Shown in pieces: positions 8,074 to 17,945 of a stretch of 61,201 nucleotides of DNA. A model generated the notes under the pieces. The model ran no database searches. It worked only from the letters and a program-made list of their open reading frames with translations, and had not been told where the DNA came from. Location of the stretch: contig PAKT01000047.1 in assembly GCA_002710725.1 (NCBI GenBank), positions 1 to 61,201 of the forward strand. The letters are read 5' to 3'. The position numbers were made by a program, and so were the translations under genes. Source of the DNA: Spongiibacteraceae bacterium. Lineage in GTDB: Bacteria; Pseudomonadota; Gammaproteobacteria; Pseudomonadales; Spongiibacteraceae. How positions within the stretch are numbered: position 1 is the first letter of the stretch; each line of letters opens with the position of its first letter.

Positions 8074-10719
8074 TTGAACCAGCTTGAGGTGGTTGTGCCC
8101 TCTGATTGGTCGTCTTGGCTGGAAGACGGCCGATCCACGGTGGTGCTGGTAGATCACGATGGTGAGGCCATCGATCTGCGACGGCGCATTGCTGAGGCTC
8201 AGGGGCGAGCCTGGCTGGAAAGCCTGCGGGTACTGCCCAAGGCCCAGTGGTGGGTTGAACTCTGGGACAGCAGCTTTCCCGAGCTGCAGGTGCTCAGGCC
8301 GGTGCAGGTGTTGGCCTTGGCCGAAGCCTGCATCGACGGCAGTGACTATCTGGCGGAGTCGGTGATTGGCGTGCAAGGCATTGCCCGCCAGTTTGTCGAC
8401 GCCTTTGAGCTGGCCGAGCGCTATGGGCTGTCCACCGCGGCCAACGCTTTTGCCACCAATGAGCAGCAGGCGTTCTGCGACTGGCGCGAGCGGCTGCGGC
8501 TGCGGCTGGTGGAGCAGGGCGCGCTGACCGGCGGGCAGCTGGTTGCTGCATTGGGTGAGCGCATCGACGAACTGGAGTTGCCGGCGCGGCTGGTGCTAAG
8601 CCACCAGCTGGAGTTGACTCCGACGGAGCAGACCTTACTGAACAATCTGCGGGAGGCGGGCGTCGCCAGCTACCAGCTGCCACCCTTTGCCGGTTCCAAA
8701 GAGACCCTCAGCTGCCATCAGGCGAGCTTTGCCGGCCTGCAGGAGGAAGTGCAGGCTGCGGCTCAGTGGGTGGCGAGCCGGCCAGCCGAGCAGGCACAGC
8801 CCCGGCTGGCGCTGGTCGCCACCGATGTCAGTCGCTACGAAGCGCCCTTGCAACGCGCGCTGGAGCGCTATGTCTATCCGGCCAGCCTGTTTCCGGCCGG
8901 CCACGATCAGGCCTTGAGCGAACCCTGGCGGGTGGGCACTGGCCGTCTGTCGGCTTACCCGATTATTGCCAGTGCGCTGGACGCCCTGCAGCTAGCCCAC
9001 GGCGAGGTACCACTTGAGCAGCTTAGCCGCTTGCTGCGCAGCCCCTTTGTGGCCAAAGCCGCCGAGCAGGCCGGGGCCAGAGCGCAGCTCGACTGGTTCT
9101 GGCGTGAATACCTGGTTAATCGCGCCAGCCTGGCGCGGGCACTGAACCTGGCAGCACAGCGCGGCTTCGAGGCCGCCACCGAAGCCTTCCACGGCTTGCA
9201 AAAAATGGCAAAGGGTCACACTGGCCGTGCCCAGCCCTCGGTCTGGGTGGCGCGCTTTGACGCGGAGTTGCTGGCCCTCGGCTGGCCCAACCGGGAAGCG
9301 GGCGACCCGGTGGTGGATCAGTGCCGACAGGGCTTTTCCCAGGTAATGGATACCCTGCGGGCCCTCGACCGGCAACTGGGTGCCATCAGTCGCAGCGATG
9401 CGCTGCGTTGGTTGCAACATGTACTGCAGGGCAAGCGCTTTGAGCTGCGCCGCGACGAGGCACCACCCCTGCAGTTACTGAGTCTGGAAGAGGCGAGCGG
9501 GCAGGAGTTTGACGCCATCTGGGTGCTGGGCTTGAGCGATTCGGCGCTGCCGCAGGCGGTGCCGCCGTCACCCTTTCTGTCGCGCGAGCAGCTGGTCGCG
9601 GCGGGTGTACCGCGCGCTGATCACAGCGATGCCCTGAAACGCGATATTGCGCTGCTGGAAACGGTGCTGGGCAGTGCACCTGAATGGGTGATTTCTTATC
9701 CCCGTCAGAGCGACGATGCGGTGGTGCAGACCCCCTGTACGCTGCTCGACTGGCATTATCCCGTGCTGCCTGAATCCGACCTGGGCGAAGCCTTTACGGT
9801 AGCCGCCGAGCTGGAGTGGCCGGCCGAGGAGTGCGTGCGGCCCGTCTCGGCGCGGGAAAGAACCTTGCTGCGCGGCGGCACCGGCCTGTTCAAGGCCTAT
9901 GCGATCAGTCCCTTTTTTGCCTTCCTGAAATACCGTCTCGGTTTGCAGGCCATGCCCGAGCCGGTGGAAGGGCTTGATCCCAAAACCCAGGGCAACTGGA
10001 TCCACCGGGCCTTGGAATTATTCTGGCGCGACATCCGCAACAGCTCGGCCTTGCAAACACTGCCTGACGCAGAAATAGAGGCGCGTCTGGGTGACGCAAT
10101 CGATCGCGCGATGACTGAACACAGCGGTCACGGTGACCAGCTGCGGCGTATCGAAAAACGCCGCCTGCTATCGCTGCTGCAGGAATGGCTGGACTTTGAA
10201 CAGAGTCGCAGTGAGGCATTTACTGTCACCCATGTGGAGGCAGCGGGGCAGGTGGATGCCTTTGGCTTGCCCCTGCGGATGAAGATAGACCGGGTGGACA
10301 GTATTGACGGCAAGACCGTGGTGATGGATTACAAAACCGGTACGCTGAGCGCCAATCAGCTCAATGCGGATAATTTACTGGAGCCGCAACTGCCGCTTTA
10401 TGCCTTGCTCGGCGAAGATATCGTCGGCGAAAAAATAGAGGGCGTGGTGCTGGCGCAGATTCATCCGAGCAGCGGTATGGCCGTGCATATGCGCTCCAGC
10501 TGGAGCGCCAATCTGGTGCCGCGCAATGTGCAAAACCCGGTCGACAGCCCGGAAAAATGGCAGGCTGAGTGCGATGCCTGGCGGCGTGTGCTTAGCGAAT
10601 ACGCCCGCGGTTTTCTGGCGGGCGAAGCGGGGCACAATGCCTTGTGCAAAGACAGCGATTTTGCCTATGACCCCTATGTTCCCGTCCTGGCGCGAGCCGG
10701 GGAGGTGAGCGATGACTGA
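8074..10719 (+). CDS. AddB/RecB-family nuclease subunit (probable DNA repair protein, TIGR03623-like)
   Basis: This encodes 881 residues. The C-terminal PD-(D/E)XK nuclease is clear: GNWIHRALE (about 645), then MKIDRVDSIDGK and VMDYKTG near 735-755 with the catalytic D and D-x-K. The large N-terminal part looks like an inactivated helicase, as in AddB; no Walker A is seen. The TTG start has GGAG 9 nt upstream and no in-frame ATG nearby. The next gene overlaps by 8 nt and encodes the motor. Together they look like an AddAB-type double-strand-break end-processing enzyme. The cysteine cluster of classical AddB Fe-S domains is not obvious. Confidence 0.85.
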   Translation: MNQLEVVVPSDWSSWLEDGRSTVVLVDHDGEAIDLRRRIAEAQGRAWLESLRVLPKAQWWVELWDSSFPELQVLRPVQVLALAEACIDGSDYLAESVIGVQGIARQFVDAFELAERYGLSTAANAFATNEQQAFCDWRERLRLRLVEQGALTGGQLVAALGERIDELELPARLVLSHQLELTPTEQTLLNNLREAGVASYQLPPFAGSKETLSCHQASFAGLQEEVQAAAQWVASRPAEQAQPRLALVATDVSRYEAPLQRALERYVYPASLFPAGHDQALSEPWRVGTGRLSAYPIIASALDALQLAHGEVPLEQLSRLLRSPFVAKAAEQAGARAQLDWFWREYLVNRASLARALNLAAQRGFEAATEAFHGLQKMAKGHTGRAQPSVWVARFDAELLALGWPNREAGDPVVDQCRQGFSQVMDTLRALDRQLGAISRSDALRWLQHVLQGKRFELRRDEAPPLQLLSLEEASGQEFDAIWVLGLSDSALPQAVPPSPFLSREQLVAAGVPRADHSDALKRDIALLETVLGSAPEWVISYPRQSDDAVVQTPCTLLDWHYPVLPESDLGEAFTVAAELEWPAEECVRPVSARERTLLRGGTGLFKAYAISPFFAFLKYRLGLQAMPEPVEGLDPKTQGNWIHRALELFWRDIRNSSALQTLPDAEIEARLGDAIDRAMTEHSGHGDQLRRIEKRRLLSLLQEWLDFEQSRSEAFTVTHVEAAGQVDAFGLPLRMKIDRVDSIDGKTVVMDYKTGTLSANQLNADNLLEPQLPLYALLGEDIVGEKIEGVVLAQIHPSSGMAVHMRSSWSANLVPRNVQNPVDSPEKWQAECDAWRRVLSEYARGFLAGEAGHNALCKDSDFAYDPYVPVLARAGEVSDD

Positions 10720-13700
10720 GTTGCGTATAGCCGACCAGACGCACCGCGACCAGGCCATCGCCCCCGACCAGTCTGTCTTGCTGCGAGCGCCGGCGGGTTC
10801 CGGCAAAACCGGCGTATTGTTGCTGCGTTTTCTGAATTGTCTGCTGACCGCGGAGCAACCGGAAGCGGTGGTGGCGATTACCTTCACCCGCAAAGCGGCC
10901 GCCGAAATTCGCGAGCGCATCGTACACGCGTTGAATCTGAGCGAGAGCGGCGCCGGTGGCTACGAGGGCCAGCTCGCCGCGCTGGCGGCCCGGGTGCGCG
11001 AGCGCGACCAGCAGCGCGGCTGGCAGTTATTGCAGAACCCCTCGCGGCTGCGCATCTCCACCTTCGACAGTTTCTGCGCGCGCATCGCGCGCCGATTGCC
11101 GCTGCTGTCCGGGCTGGGGCAGATTGCCACCACTGACGATCCGGAGGCCCTCTACCGGGAGGCCATATTCAACCTGTTTGGCCGCCTGGAAGGTGGCGAC
11201 GCGGAGCTCAGCGAAGCGCTGGGTAATGTGCTCAATTACGCGAATAATCGTCTTGAACAGCTCTTGCCGTTGCTGTCGAACCTGCTGGCGAAGCGCGATC
11301 AGTGGGTCGAAGGTATCGTCGCCGGCCGCCTCGAGGCAATGGAAGAGGCCATCGCTGAGGTGGTCATGGGCGAATACCGCCGGCTTGCCAGTGCCCTGTC
11401 AGCCTGCAATCTGCAGACTGTGATCGAGGCGGTGCGCGAGCATTCCGCGCTTGAGGAAAGCCTGGCCTGGGCGGCCGACCTGCAGGACCTGACTGAGCCA
11501 TTGCCCGAGCACCTCGAGCTGCACAGCCAGCTGGCCAGCCTGCTGCTCACCGGCAGTGGCACACTGCGAAAAAAGGTCGACGCCAAACTCGGTTTCCCGC
11601 CAAAGCAGGCCGCAACCGAAACCCTGAAAGCGTGGCTGAAAGCGGCTCATGACAGCGGTGATGTCGATGATCTAACAGAAGCTTTATGTCGCCTGGCGGA
11701 GCTGCCTGCGCCGGGCCTGCCCGAGGCCTCCAAGGCGCTGATCGGCGATCTGGTACTGGTGCTGAAGAATCTGCTGGCAGAGCTGCACCTGGTATTTAAC
11801 AGCAAGGGCATGCTGGATTTTCCGGAAGTGGCCTTCCGCGCGATTGGTGCGCTGCGGCCACTGCCGGAAACCGAGGGCGTCTACGGTGACGCCCTGTTAC
11901 AGGAAGACCGCATTCAGCACATGCTGGTCGATGAGATGCAGGACACCTCGGTCAATCAGATCGTGTTGCTGCAGTACCTGATGCAGGGCTGGGAACCCGG
12001 CGATGGACGCAGCCTGTTTCTGTGCGGTGATCTGCAGCAGTCCATCTATCTGTTTCGCGGTGCGTTGGTGGGAGAGTTTGAGCGTCTGCTGGAACTCGGG
12101 CACTTTAACGGCCACCCCCTGCGGCAACTCCAGTTGGAGGCCAATTTTCGCTCTGCGCCGACCCTGGTCAATTGGGTGAACGCCGCATTCAGTACCGTGT
12201 TTGCTGGCGGCTATACCCCCGCCATTGCCCAGCGCGAGGAAATGGGTGCAGTTGCGGTGCACCCGCACATTGGTGACAGGAACGATGCGCGTCCGGCGGA
12301 AGCGGAGCAGGTGGTGGCGCTCGTGCAGCAGGTCCAGGCGGAGCGCCCCGAGGGCTCAATTGCCATCCTGGTGCGCAGCCGCAGCCACCTGCAGGCCATC
12401 GTGCCCGCGCTCAAGGCGGCAGGCATTGCCTTTGCCGGTCAGGATATCGACAAACTCGCGAGTCAGCCGGCAGTGGCGGATTATCTGGCGCTGCTCAGAG
12501 CCTGGTGGCATCGAGCCGACCGGGCGAGCTGGATGGGGCTGTTGCGGGCTCCCTTTGTCGGTTTGAGCTGGGACGATTGCTGGGTGCTGGCTAACGCCGC
12601 GCCGGATCAGCTGCTCAGTGATCTGGTAACGGATTTCGAAGACCATCAAGAGCGGTTTCAGGGTGAGTTTGCACTCAGCGCCGATGCCCGGCAGCGCCTG
12701 CAGAGACTGGCTCAGGTTTGGTCTGACATTTCAGGTCAGGCGCGATCGGTGGATTGTCGCTGGGCGGTGCCGGCCCTGTGGCACAGCCTGGGCGGCCCCG
12801 CCTGTGTGGATGCCGTCGAGCGCCGCAATATCGATCGGGTGCAGGCCCTGCTGGTGGCGCAGGCCCCGGCCGGGGTGATCAGCGACTGGCAGGAGTTTGC
12901 CCGGGCACTGGACAAGCTCTACGCGGAGTCGGCGCCGGCTAGGCTCGAGATCATGACCATCCACAAATCCAAAGGTCTGGAATTCGATACCGTGATATTG
13001 CCCGGCCTCGGTGAAACCGGACGCAGCGGTGAAAGTCCGCTGTTTCACTGGCGACGCATGCAGGACGAGCTGGTGATCGCACCGCGAGCGCCACGCGGCG
13101 GTGATGCCGGAGCAGAGCGGTTTTACAACTACCTGAAGGCACAGCAGAAGCGCGACAGCGACCGGGAGCTCGATCGCTTGCTCTACGTGGCCCTGACGCG
13201 AGCGCGGCATCAGCTGCATCTGCTGGGCCGGGCGAAGGCCGACAGCAAAGGCAAGTTAAGTGTGTCGGACGGTTCACTGTTGGCGCGATTGTGGCCGCAG
13301 GTGCAAACCCTGTTTGACGCGGCTGATCCCCTGCCGGAGCAAGTCAGTGAGGTGAGCCTGCAGGTACCACGGGCTCCGCGGCTGCGTGCTGCGCCCCAGC
13401 TGAGGGTTCACCGGCAATGGCAGGGCCCGCAGGAATCTGAAACCCCCATCGACCGACTGGCCCGGCAGGAGCGCCAGGCAGTACTGGAAGCCAATATTGA
13501 GGAACGCTGTGTCGGTCTGGTCTATCACGAACTGATGCGCCGACTGGCGGTGCGCGGTGAAGCGCCGGAACGCCTGTACCGGGCAATTCCGACCCGCCTG
13601 CGCCATTACTGCCATCCCGAGAGCGGCCTGAGTGACAGTGTCGACACGGTGCGCCTGCTGGTCGACAACACCTTGAGCTGTGAACGGGGCCGCTGGATTC

Positions 13701-13984
13701 TGGCCCACTATGAAACCAGCGGCGCCGAGCAGGCGCTGCGCCGGCAGTTGGGGGAGGGCTGGCAGAAGCTGATCGTGGATCGCTTTTTCGTCGATGGCGA
13801 AACCTGCTGGATCATCGACTACAAAACCGCCCGTGGCAGCGGCGAGGCCTTTCTCGAGGCACAGCGTGAGCGTTATGGCGCAAAGATGCAGGTTTATCGC
13901 CAAGTGTTGAGCGAGGCTCTGGCTATCGATAGGGTAAAAGCGGGCCTCTATTTCCCGGCCTGCCAGGCGCTGGTGGAATGTTAG
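10712..13984 (+). CDS. UvrD/AddA-type ATP-dependent helicase-nuclease
   Basis: The 1090-residue SF1 helicase has the full motif set: Walker A APAGSGKT (near 27-34), Ia AITFTRKAAAE, II LVDEMQDTS, III GDLQQSIYLFRGA, IV EANFRSAPTL, V TIHKSKGLEFDT and VI YVALTRAR. A C-terminal RecB-like nuclease ends with WIIDYKTA. DEMQDTS replaces the usual DEFQDT. It overlaps the upstream nuclease gene (ATGA junction), so the two subunits are probably made together. It is distinct from canonical E. coli RecB. Whether this genome also has recBCD cannot be seen here. Confidence 0.9.
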   Translation: MTELRIADQTHRDQAIAPDQSVLLRAPAGSGKTGVLLLRFLNCLLTAEQPEAVVAITFTRKAAAEIRERIVHALNLSESGAGGYEGQLAALAARVRERDQQRGWQLLQNPSRLRISTFDSFCARIARRLPLLSGLGQIATTDDPEALYREAIFNLFGRLEGGDAELSEALGNVLNYANNRLEQLLPLLSNLLAKRDQWVEGIVAGRLEAMEEAIAEVVMGEYRRLASALSACNLQTVIEAVREHSALEESLAWAADLQDLTEPLPEHLELHSQLASLLLTGSGTLRKKVDAKLGFPPKQAATETLKAWLKAAHDSGDVDDLTEALCRLAELPAPGLPEASKALIGDLVLVLKNLLAELHLVFNSKGMLDFPEVAFRAIGALRPLPETEGVYGDALLQEDRIQHMLVDEMQDTSVNQIVLLQYLMQGWEPGDGRSLFLCGDLQQSIYLFRGALVGEFERLLELGHFNGHPLRQLQLEANFRSAPTLVNWVNAAFSTVFAGGYTPAIAQREEMGAVAVHPHIGDRNDARPAEAEQVVALVQQVQAERPEGSIAILVRSRSHLQAIVPALKAAGIAFAGQDIDKLASQPAVADYLALLRAWWHRADRASWMGLLRAPFVGLSWDDCWVLANAAPDQLLSDLVTDFEDHQERFQGEFALSADARQRLQRLAQVWSDISGQARSVDCRWAVPALWHSLGGPACVDAVERRNIDRVQALLVAQAPAGVISDWQEFARALDKLYAESAPARLEIMTIHKSKGLEFDTVILPGLGETGRSGESPLFHWRRMQDELVIAPRAPRGGDAGAERFYNYLKAQQKRDSDRELDRLLYVALTRARHQLHLLGRAKADSKGKLSVSDGSLLARLWPQVQTLFDAADPLPEQVSEVSLQVPRAPRLRAAPQLRVHRQWQGPQESETPIDRLARQERQAVLEANIEERCVGLVYHELMRRLAVRGEAPERLYRAIPTRLRHYCHPESGLSDSVDTVRLLVDNTLSCERGRWILAHYETSGAEQALRRQLGEGWQKLIVDRFFVDGETCWIIDYKTARGSGEAFLEAQRERYGAKMQVYRQVLSEALAIDRVKAGLYFPACQALVEC

Positions 13985-14188
13985 TGCCGTCAGTAAAATT
14001 TATTAAAGAACTGTAAATCAAGGATTTGCCATTATTTCGCCAGCATCTTTCAGGATGGTTGCGTGGACTTAAAGCAAACCATCAATTATTCTGAAATGAC
14101 TATCCCGCCCCAGCTCTCTGTCGCAGTCAGAGTCGGCGCGTCAGCGCATTGGGCCGGTCAATAAAGTTTCGTGTCCCGGGGACTCATC

Positions 14189-16231
14189 ATGAAAAGTCGG
14201 TTTAACCCACTGGTACCAGCGATGTCGCTGGTGCTGGGGCTCTCCGTTCTCACCGCCTGCGCACCCGCGCCGGTCGTTACCGTCACTGACGAGCAGATCA
14301 ACGCAGCCCAGGATGCAGGAGAGCTGGAGCGGCTTTACCGCGACACTGCACTGCAGCTAGCGGCCTTTGACCGGCAGTCGCGCCCTGAGGACTTTGCCCG
14401 GCTTGATGCGATTGGCAAGCAGCTGGCCAGCGTCAAGGCGGCACAGGTGCGCGCGCGGATGCAGCGCTTTGCGCTGTCGGAGGATTTGATCCCGATGAAT
14501 ATTCTTGCGGAGGCCGCGGCCGACGCAGAACAGATTCGCGGCTGGAACACAGCGATCGGTGATGCCCTCAGCAATGAGATCAGTCTGGCCCGGGAAGCGT
14601 CGCAGGCGGCGTTTGACGAGGCCCGGAATCGCCAGGCGGCTTTGCCCGCCGATGCCCACCGCGAACGCCTTGCCGTGCTGGAAGAGATGGCCGCCGTGAG
14701 CGGCGATCCCAGCTATGAGAATCAGCGCGCGGCACTGGTGCAGTCGCTTGCCCAGCAGGCCGCTGCCGCTCAGGAAGCAGAAAATCTGGAGCAGGCCAAG
14801 GAGCTGCTGGACGCCCTGCCCGATAATGCCGATACCCGCCAACAGCGCGCCGAAGTGGACCGCCGCCTGTTTGAAAAACGCTTCAACAAAGCCTTGGCCG
14901 ACAACCGCCCCGACGAGGCCTACCAGCATTTTGCGGCCTTGGCTGCGGCGCCCAACTGGAACGATATCAAGCCGGATATGCGGGAAATCGGTCAGGTGAT
15001 GATCGACTATTTTACCGCCCTCGGCAGTGATGCCACCGGCAAGGGGCAGCTGGCGGATGCCAAACGCTGGCTGCTGCAGGCCAGCCACATGGCAGCTGCG
15101 CTGGGGCTGGACGCGCCGCGCGAGGCCTTCAATCCCTTTGTTGACAAGGTCAAGGCCTTGGCCAGCAAGGCTCGCAACAGCGGCAAGCGCCCGGCCCAGG
15201 AGTTGGGTCTTTTGTATCTGGTGGACCAGCTGCAGCCCGGGCGGGGCGACGTGACTGGACGTATCAATGAGCTGCAAAATGCGATTGCCGCGATTGCGCC
15301 GCGTGAGGTCAGTACCACCGCCTTTCGGGACCCCTCCGGTGATTACAAGTTTGGCGACAAGATTGCCGCCGGCATTACCCAATACCTGTTCAAATCCATT
15401 CCCCAGGACGTGCGCATTATCGAGCGCGAGCAGTACGAGGCGATCAAGCGGGAGCAGGATTTGCGCGGTGCCAGCAGCCTGACCTCGGTGGATTACCTGA
15501 TTACCGGCTCGGTACTCGAAGCGAAAGTGGAAGACACTCAGCAGAAGAACCGGCGCACCATGCGGGTGGTTACCGAAACCGGCACCCGGCCCAACCCGGC
15601 CTATCTGGAATGGCTGAAGCTGACCGAATCGCAGCAGGATCGGATCAAGGCACCAGCGGAAACTGAAAGCTATGAAACCCGGGAAGATGTCAGCATCAAT
15701 GTCACTATTCACCGCAAGGTGGGGATTTTTTCGGTCAGCTATCGCCTTATCGACGCCCACTCGGGCAAGGTGATTTTCCCCGATTCGGTGACCGAGAGCA
15801 TCGAGTTTTCCGATGAAAGCACCGAGGGTGTGCAGCTGGGTGATTTCACGCTGGATTTCAAGCTGGCGGACCTGCCCTCGGATGTGGAAATCCTCAACGA
15901 ACTGGCGGCCAAGATCAGCGAAGAAATTGGCGGCAAGCTGACAGAACGCCTCAGTCGGCAGGAGGAGGCCTATGCCTCATCGGCTACCGCGGCCGCCAGC
16001 GAGGGCCACTATCTCAAGGCGACCGAACTGATGGCGCGCGCCGAGGCGATTGCTCTGCGCAAGGGCTTGGACGCCAGCGAGCTGCGCGAACATCTGATTA
16101 ATCACGCGATGGCGGATTCACTGGGGCTGCCGGCACCGCGTGAGCTGGTGGCGCCGACGATTCCGGCCATAGAAAAACCGGTGTTGAACACCGGCCCCGC
16201 TCAGTCTCAGTCCGCTGCAGCTGCGGAGTAG
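14189..16231 (+). CDS. Large lipoprotein with a CsgG-like domain
   Basis: From the ATG at 14189 (GGGG about 8 nt upstream) this encodes 680 residues with a signal peptide ending in the lipobox LTAC. The first 350 residues are alpha-helical, A/E/R/Q-rich and repeat-like. A CsgG-like module follows (about 380-590): an FGDKIAAGITQYLFKS helix, IIEREQYEAI, YLITGSVLEAKVED and a late IIGGKL-type helix. CsgG-fold lipoproteins act at the outer membrane or the periplasm. The gene is convergent with a transmembrane Ser/Thr kinase, separated by only 2 nt, and both carry periplasmic helical repeats, so a shared envelope function is plausible. No specific role is known to me. Confidence 0.8.
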   Translation: MKSRFNPLVPAMSLVLGLSVLTACAPAPVVTVTDEQINAAQDAGELERLYRDTALQLAAFDRQSRPEDFARLDAIGKQLASVKAAQVRARMQRFALSEDLIPMNILAEAAADAEQIRGWNTAIGDALSNEISLAREASQAAFDEARNRQAALPADAHRERLAVLEEMAAVSGDPSYENQRAALVQSLAQQAAAAQEAENLEQAKELLDALPDNADTRQQRAEVDRRLFEKRFNKALADNRPDEAYQHFAALAAAPNWNDIKPDMREIGQVMIDYFTALGSDATGKGQLADAKRWLLQASHMAAALGLDAPREAFNPFVDKVKALASKARNSGKRPAQELGLLYLVDQLQPGRGDVTGRINELQNAIAAIAPREVSTTAFRDPSGDYKFGDKIAAGITQYLFKSIPQDVRIIEREQYEAIKREQDLRGASSLTSVDYLITGSVLEAKVEDTQQKNRRTMRVVTETGTRPNPAYLEWLKLTESQQDRIKAPAETESYETREDVSINVTIHRKVGIFSVSYRLIDAHSGKVIFPDSVTESIEFSDESTEGVQLGDFTLDFKLADLPSDVEILNELAAKISEEIGGKLTERLSRQEEAYASSATAAASEGHYLKATELMARAEAIALRKGLDASELREHLINHAMADSLGLPAPRELVAPTIPAIEKPVLNTGPAQSQSAAAAE

Positions 16232-16233
16232 TC

Positions 16234-17874
16234 CTACTCAGCGGCGTCTGGCGATTCGTTTTTCCGGGCCACGGTCTGTGGCTCGCGCTCTAATCTGGCC
16301 AGGCCCTCGCGGGCTTCGCGGTTGCCTGCATCAAGGTCCAGGGCCTGACGGTAGAGCCGGATTGCTTCCGAGCGCTTGCCTTCTTCCTCGGCCGTGCGGG
16401 CACCTCCCAGCAGGCCGGTCACCCGCAACTGAGTGCCGAGATCCAGCAGTTTCTGCTCGCGCTTCGTGTTGTCGGCCTCAGCCCCGGCCAGTTTCGCCTC
16501 GAGCCCAGTAAGGCCAGTGGCGCCTGGCGCCAGTTGCCGGGCGCGCTCAGCATAGAGCCGGGCGGAATCCGTGTCGCGTCGTTTCAACTTTTGCTCGCCC
16601 AGCTCAACATAGCGTTCCGCGACGCGGTCGAGTCCGGCCCGGGCGGCCGGGTTATCGGGGCGAAGCTTGAGTACGCGTTGAAACCACAACACCGCATTGT
16701 CATTTTCCGGCGTCATCAGCTGGTCGGCGGCCAGCGCTTCGCCGGCGCGCTGCAGCCAGCGGGCGACATCGCTGTCTGGGTCCGCCTGCAGGGCAGGGGG
16801 CGCAGCTGCCGTGACTGCGGGTGCCGGGCGGGGCGTGTCGCTCGCCGGTTGCAGGAAGTAAGCGCCAGCGGCCAGCGCCAGAGTGGCGAGAGCGCCGCCG
16901 GCCCAGAGGAATGTCTTGCTGCTGCGGCTTGTATCCTGTGTCGGTACAGAGGCGCCCGAAGGTTGAGTCTGGCCCAGATCGGCGGCGGGTGAGCGGGCGG
17001 GTCGAGGCGCGCTCACCAGAGTGGCCTCGCTGGGGCTTTGAATCGGGGCGTGGAGCTGGCGGACAATGCGGCTTGCGGGCGGCAGGGTGCGCTCCATTTC
17101 GGCAATTTCCCGGGCCAGACTGTCGCCGCTGGTCGGCCGGTCCTGGGGTTCCTTGGCCAGCAGCCTTTCCACCAGAGGCTGGTACTCGGCCAGATCGTCG
17201 GGCAGGGCCGGCGGTGGTTCACTGACGTGTTTGATGCCGAGGGCGATGGCATCTTCGGCCTGAAACGGCGGCACCCCGGCCAGCATTTCGTAGAGCACGA
17301 TGCCCAGGCTGTAGAGGTCGGAGGGGCCTTCCAGGGCCATGCCGCGCGCCTGCTCCGGGCTCATATAGCGCGGGGTGCCGACCATGGTACCGAGCTGGGT
17401 AAGCTGGGTTTCCGCGTCATAATTGCGGGCAATGCCGAAGTCGGTGAGGATGGCGCGGCCGTCGCGGGCAAACAGAATATTGCCGGGTTTAATGTCCCGG
17501 TGGATGATGCCGCACTCATGGGCGCGGCCCAGCGCGCTGGCCATTTCCCGGGTGATGCGCAGGGCATCGGCCGGTGACAGGCCTTCGCGCAGCCGGTCTT
17601 TCAGGTCACCCCCGGTGTGAAATTCCATCGAGAAGTAGTAGTTGCCTTCGTGCACATCCACGTCGTACACGGTGACAATGTTGGGGTGTGAGGTTCTTGC
17701 CAGGGTGCGCGCTTCGCGCAGAAAGCGGGTCTGAAAGGATTCATCATCGCCGAGGGCGGCGGACATGACTTTCAGGGCGACTTCGCGGCCGAACTTTTCG
17801 TGCTCTGCCAGGTAGACGATGGCCATGCCACCGCGCCCCAGTTCCCTGATGATTTTATAGCCGGGGATATCCAC
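16234..17874 (-). CDS. Transmembrane Ser/Thr protein kinase with C-terminal TPR-like domain
   Basis: This encodes 546 residues. A PknB-type kinase domain spans about 6-265: glycine loop GRGGMA (13-18), lysine K35, E54, HRDIKPGN (125-132, D127), DFG (145-147) and GTPRYMSPEQA activation loop end. A proline- and serine-rich linker leads to a single membrane helix (about 321-341). About 180 extracytoplasmic residues then form TPR-like helices (repeats around FQRVLKLRPDNPAA, YAERARQLAP and YRQALDLDAGN). All catalytic residues are present, so it should be active. It probably senses an envelope signal, but no target is visible. Confidence 0.92.
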   Translation of the reverse strand: MDIPGYKIIRELGRGGMAIVYLAEHEKFGREVALKVMSAALGDDESFQTRFLREARTLARTSHPNIVTVYDVDVHEGNYYFSMEFHTGGDLKDRLREGLSPADALRITREMASALGRAHECGIIHRDIKPGNILFARDGRAILTDFGIARNYDAETQLTQLGTMVGTPRYMSPEQARGMALEGPSDLYSLGIVLYEMLAGVPPFQAEDAIALGIKHVSEPPPALPDDLAEYQPLVERLLAKEPQDRPTSGDSLAREIAEMERTLPPASRIVRQLHAPIQSPSEATLVSAPRPARSPAADLGQTQPSGASVPTQDTSRSSKTFLWAGGALATLALAAGAYFLQPASDTPRPAPAVTAAAPPALQADPDSDVARWLQRAGEALAADQLMTPENDNAVLWFQRVLKLRPDNPAARAGLDRVAERYVELGEQKLKRRDTDSARLYAERARQLAPGATGLTGLEAKLAGAEADNTKREQKLLDLGTQLRVTGLLGGARTAEEEGKRSEAIRLYRQALDLDAGNREAREGLARLEREPQTVARKNESPDAAE

Positions 17875-17945
17875 TGCGCACCGCTGTCCTGCTGCCTGAA
17901 CAGCCTTGAGTATAGCGGCAGAGGCTGGTGAGTCCTAGCAGGCGG

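Noticed and set aside
14357-15760. A 467-codon minus-strand frame inside the lipoprotein gene
   Set aside because: No domain, no ribosome site, and the plus strand has a lipobox and CsgG-like segments.
16226-16239. A 14-bp palindrome at the lipoprotein/kinase gene junction as a terminator
   Set aside because: The 6-bp arms meet with a 2-nt centre and are made of the stop codons themselves; no T-run.
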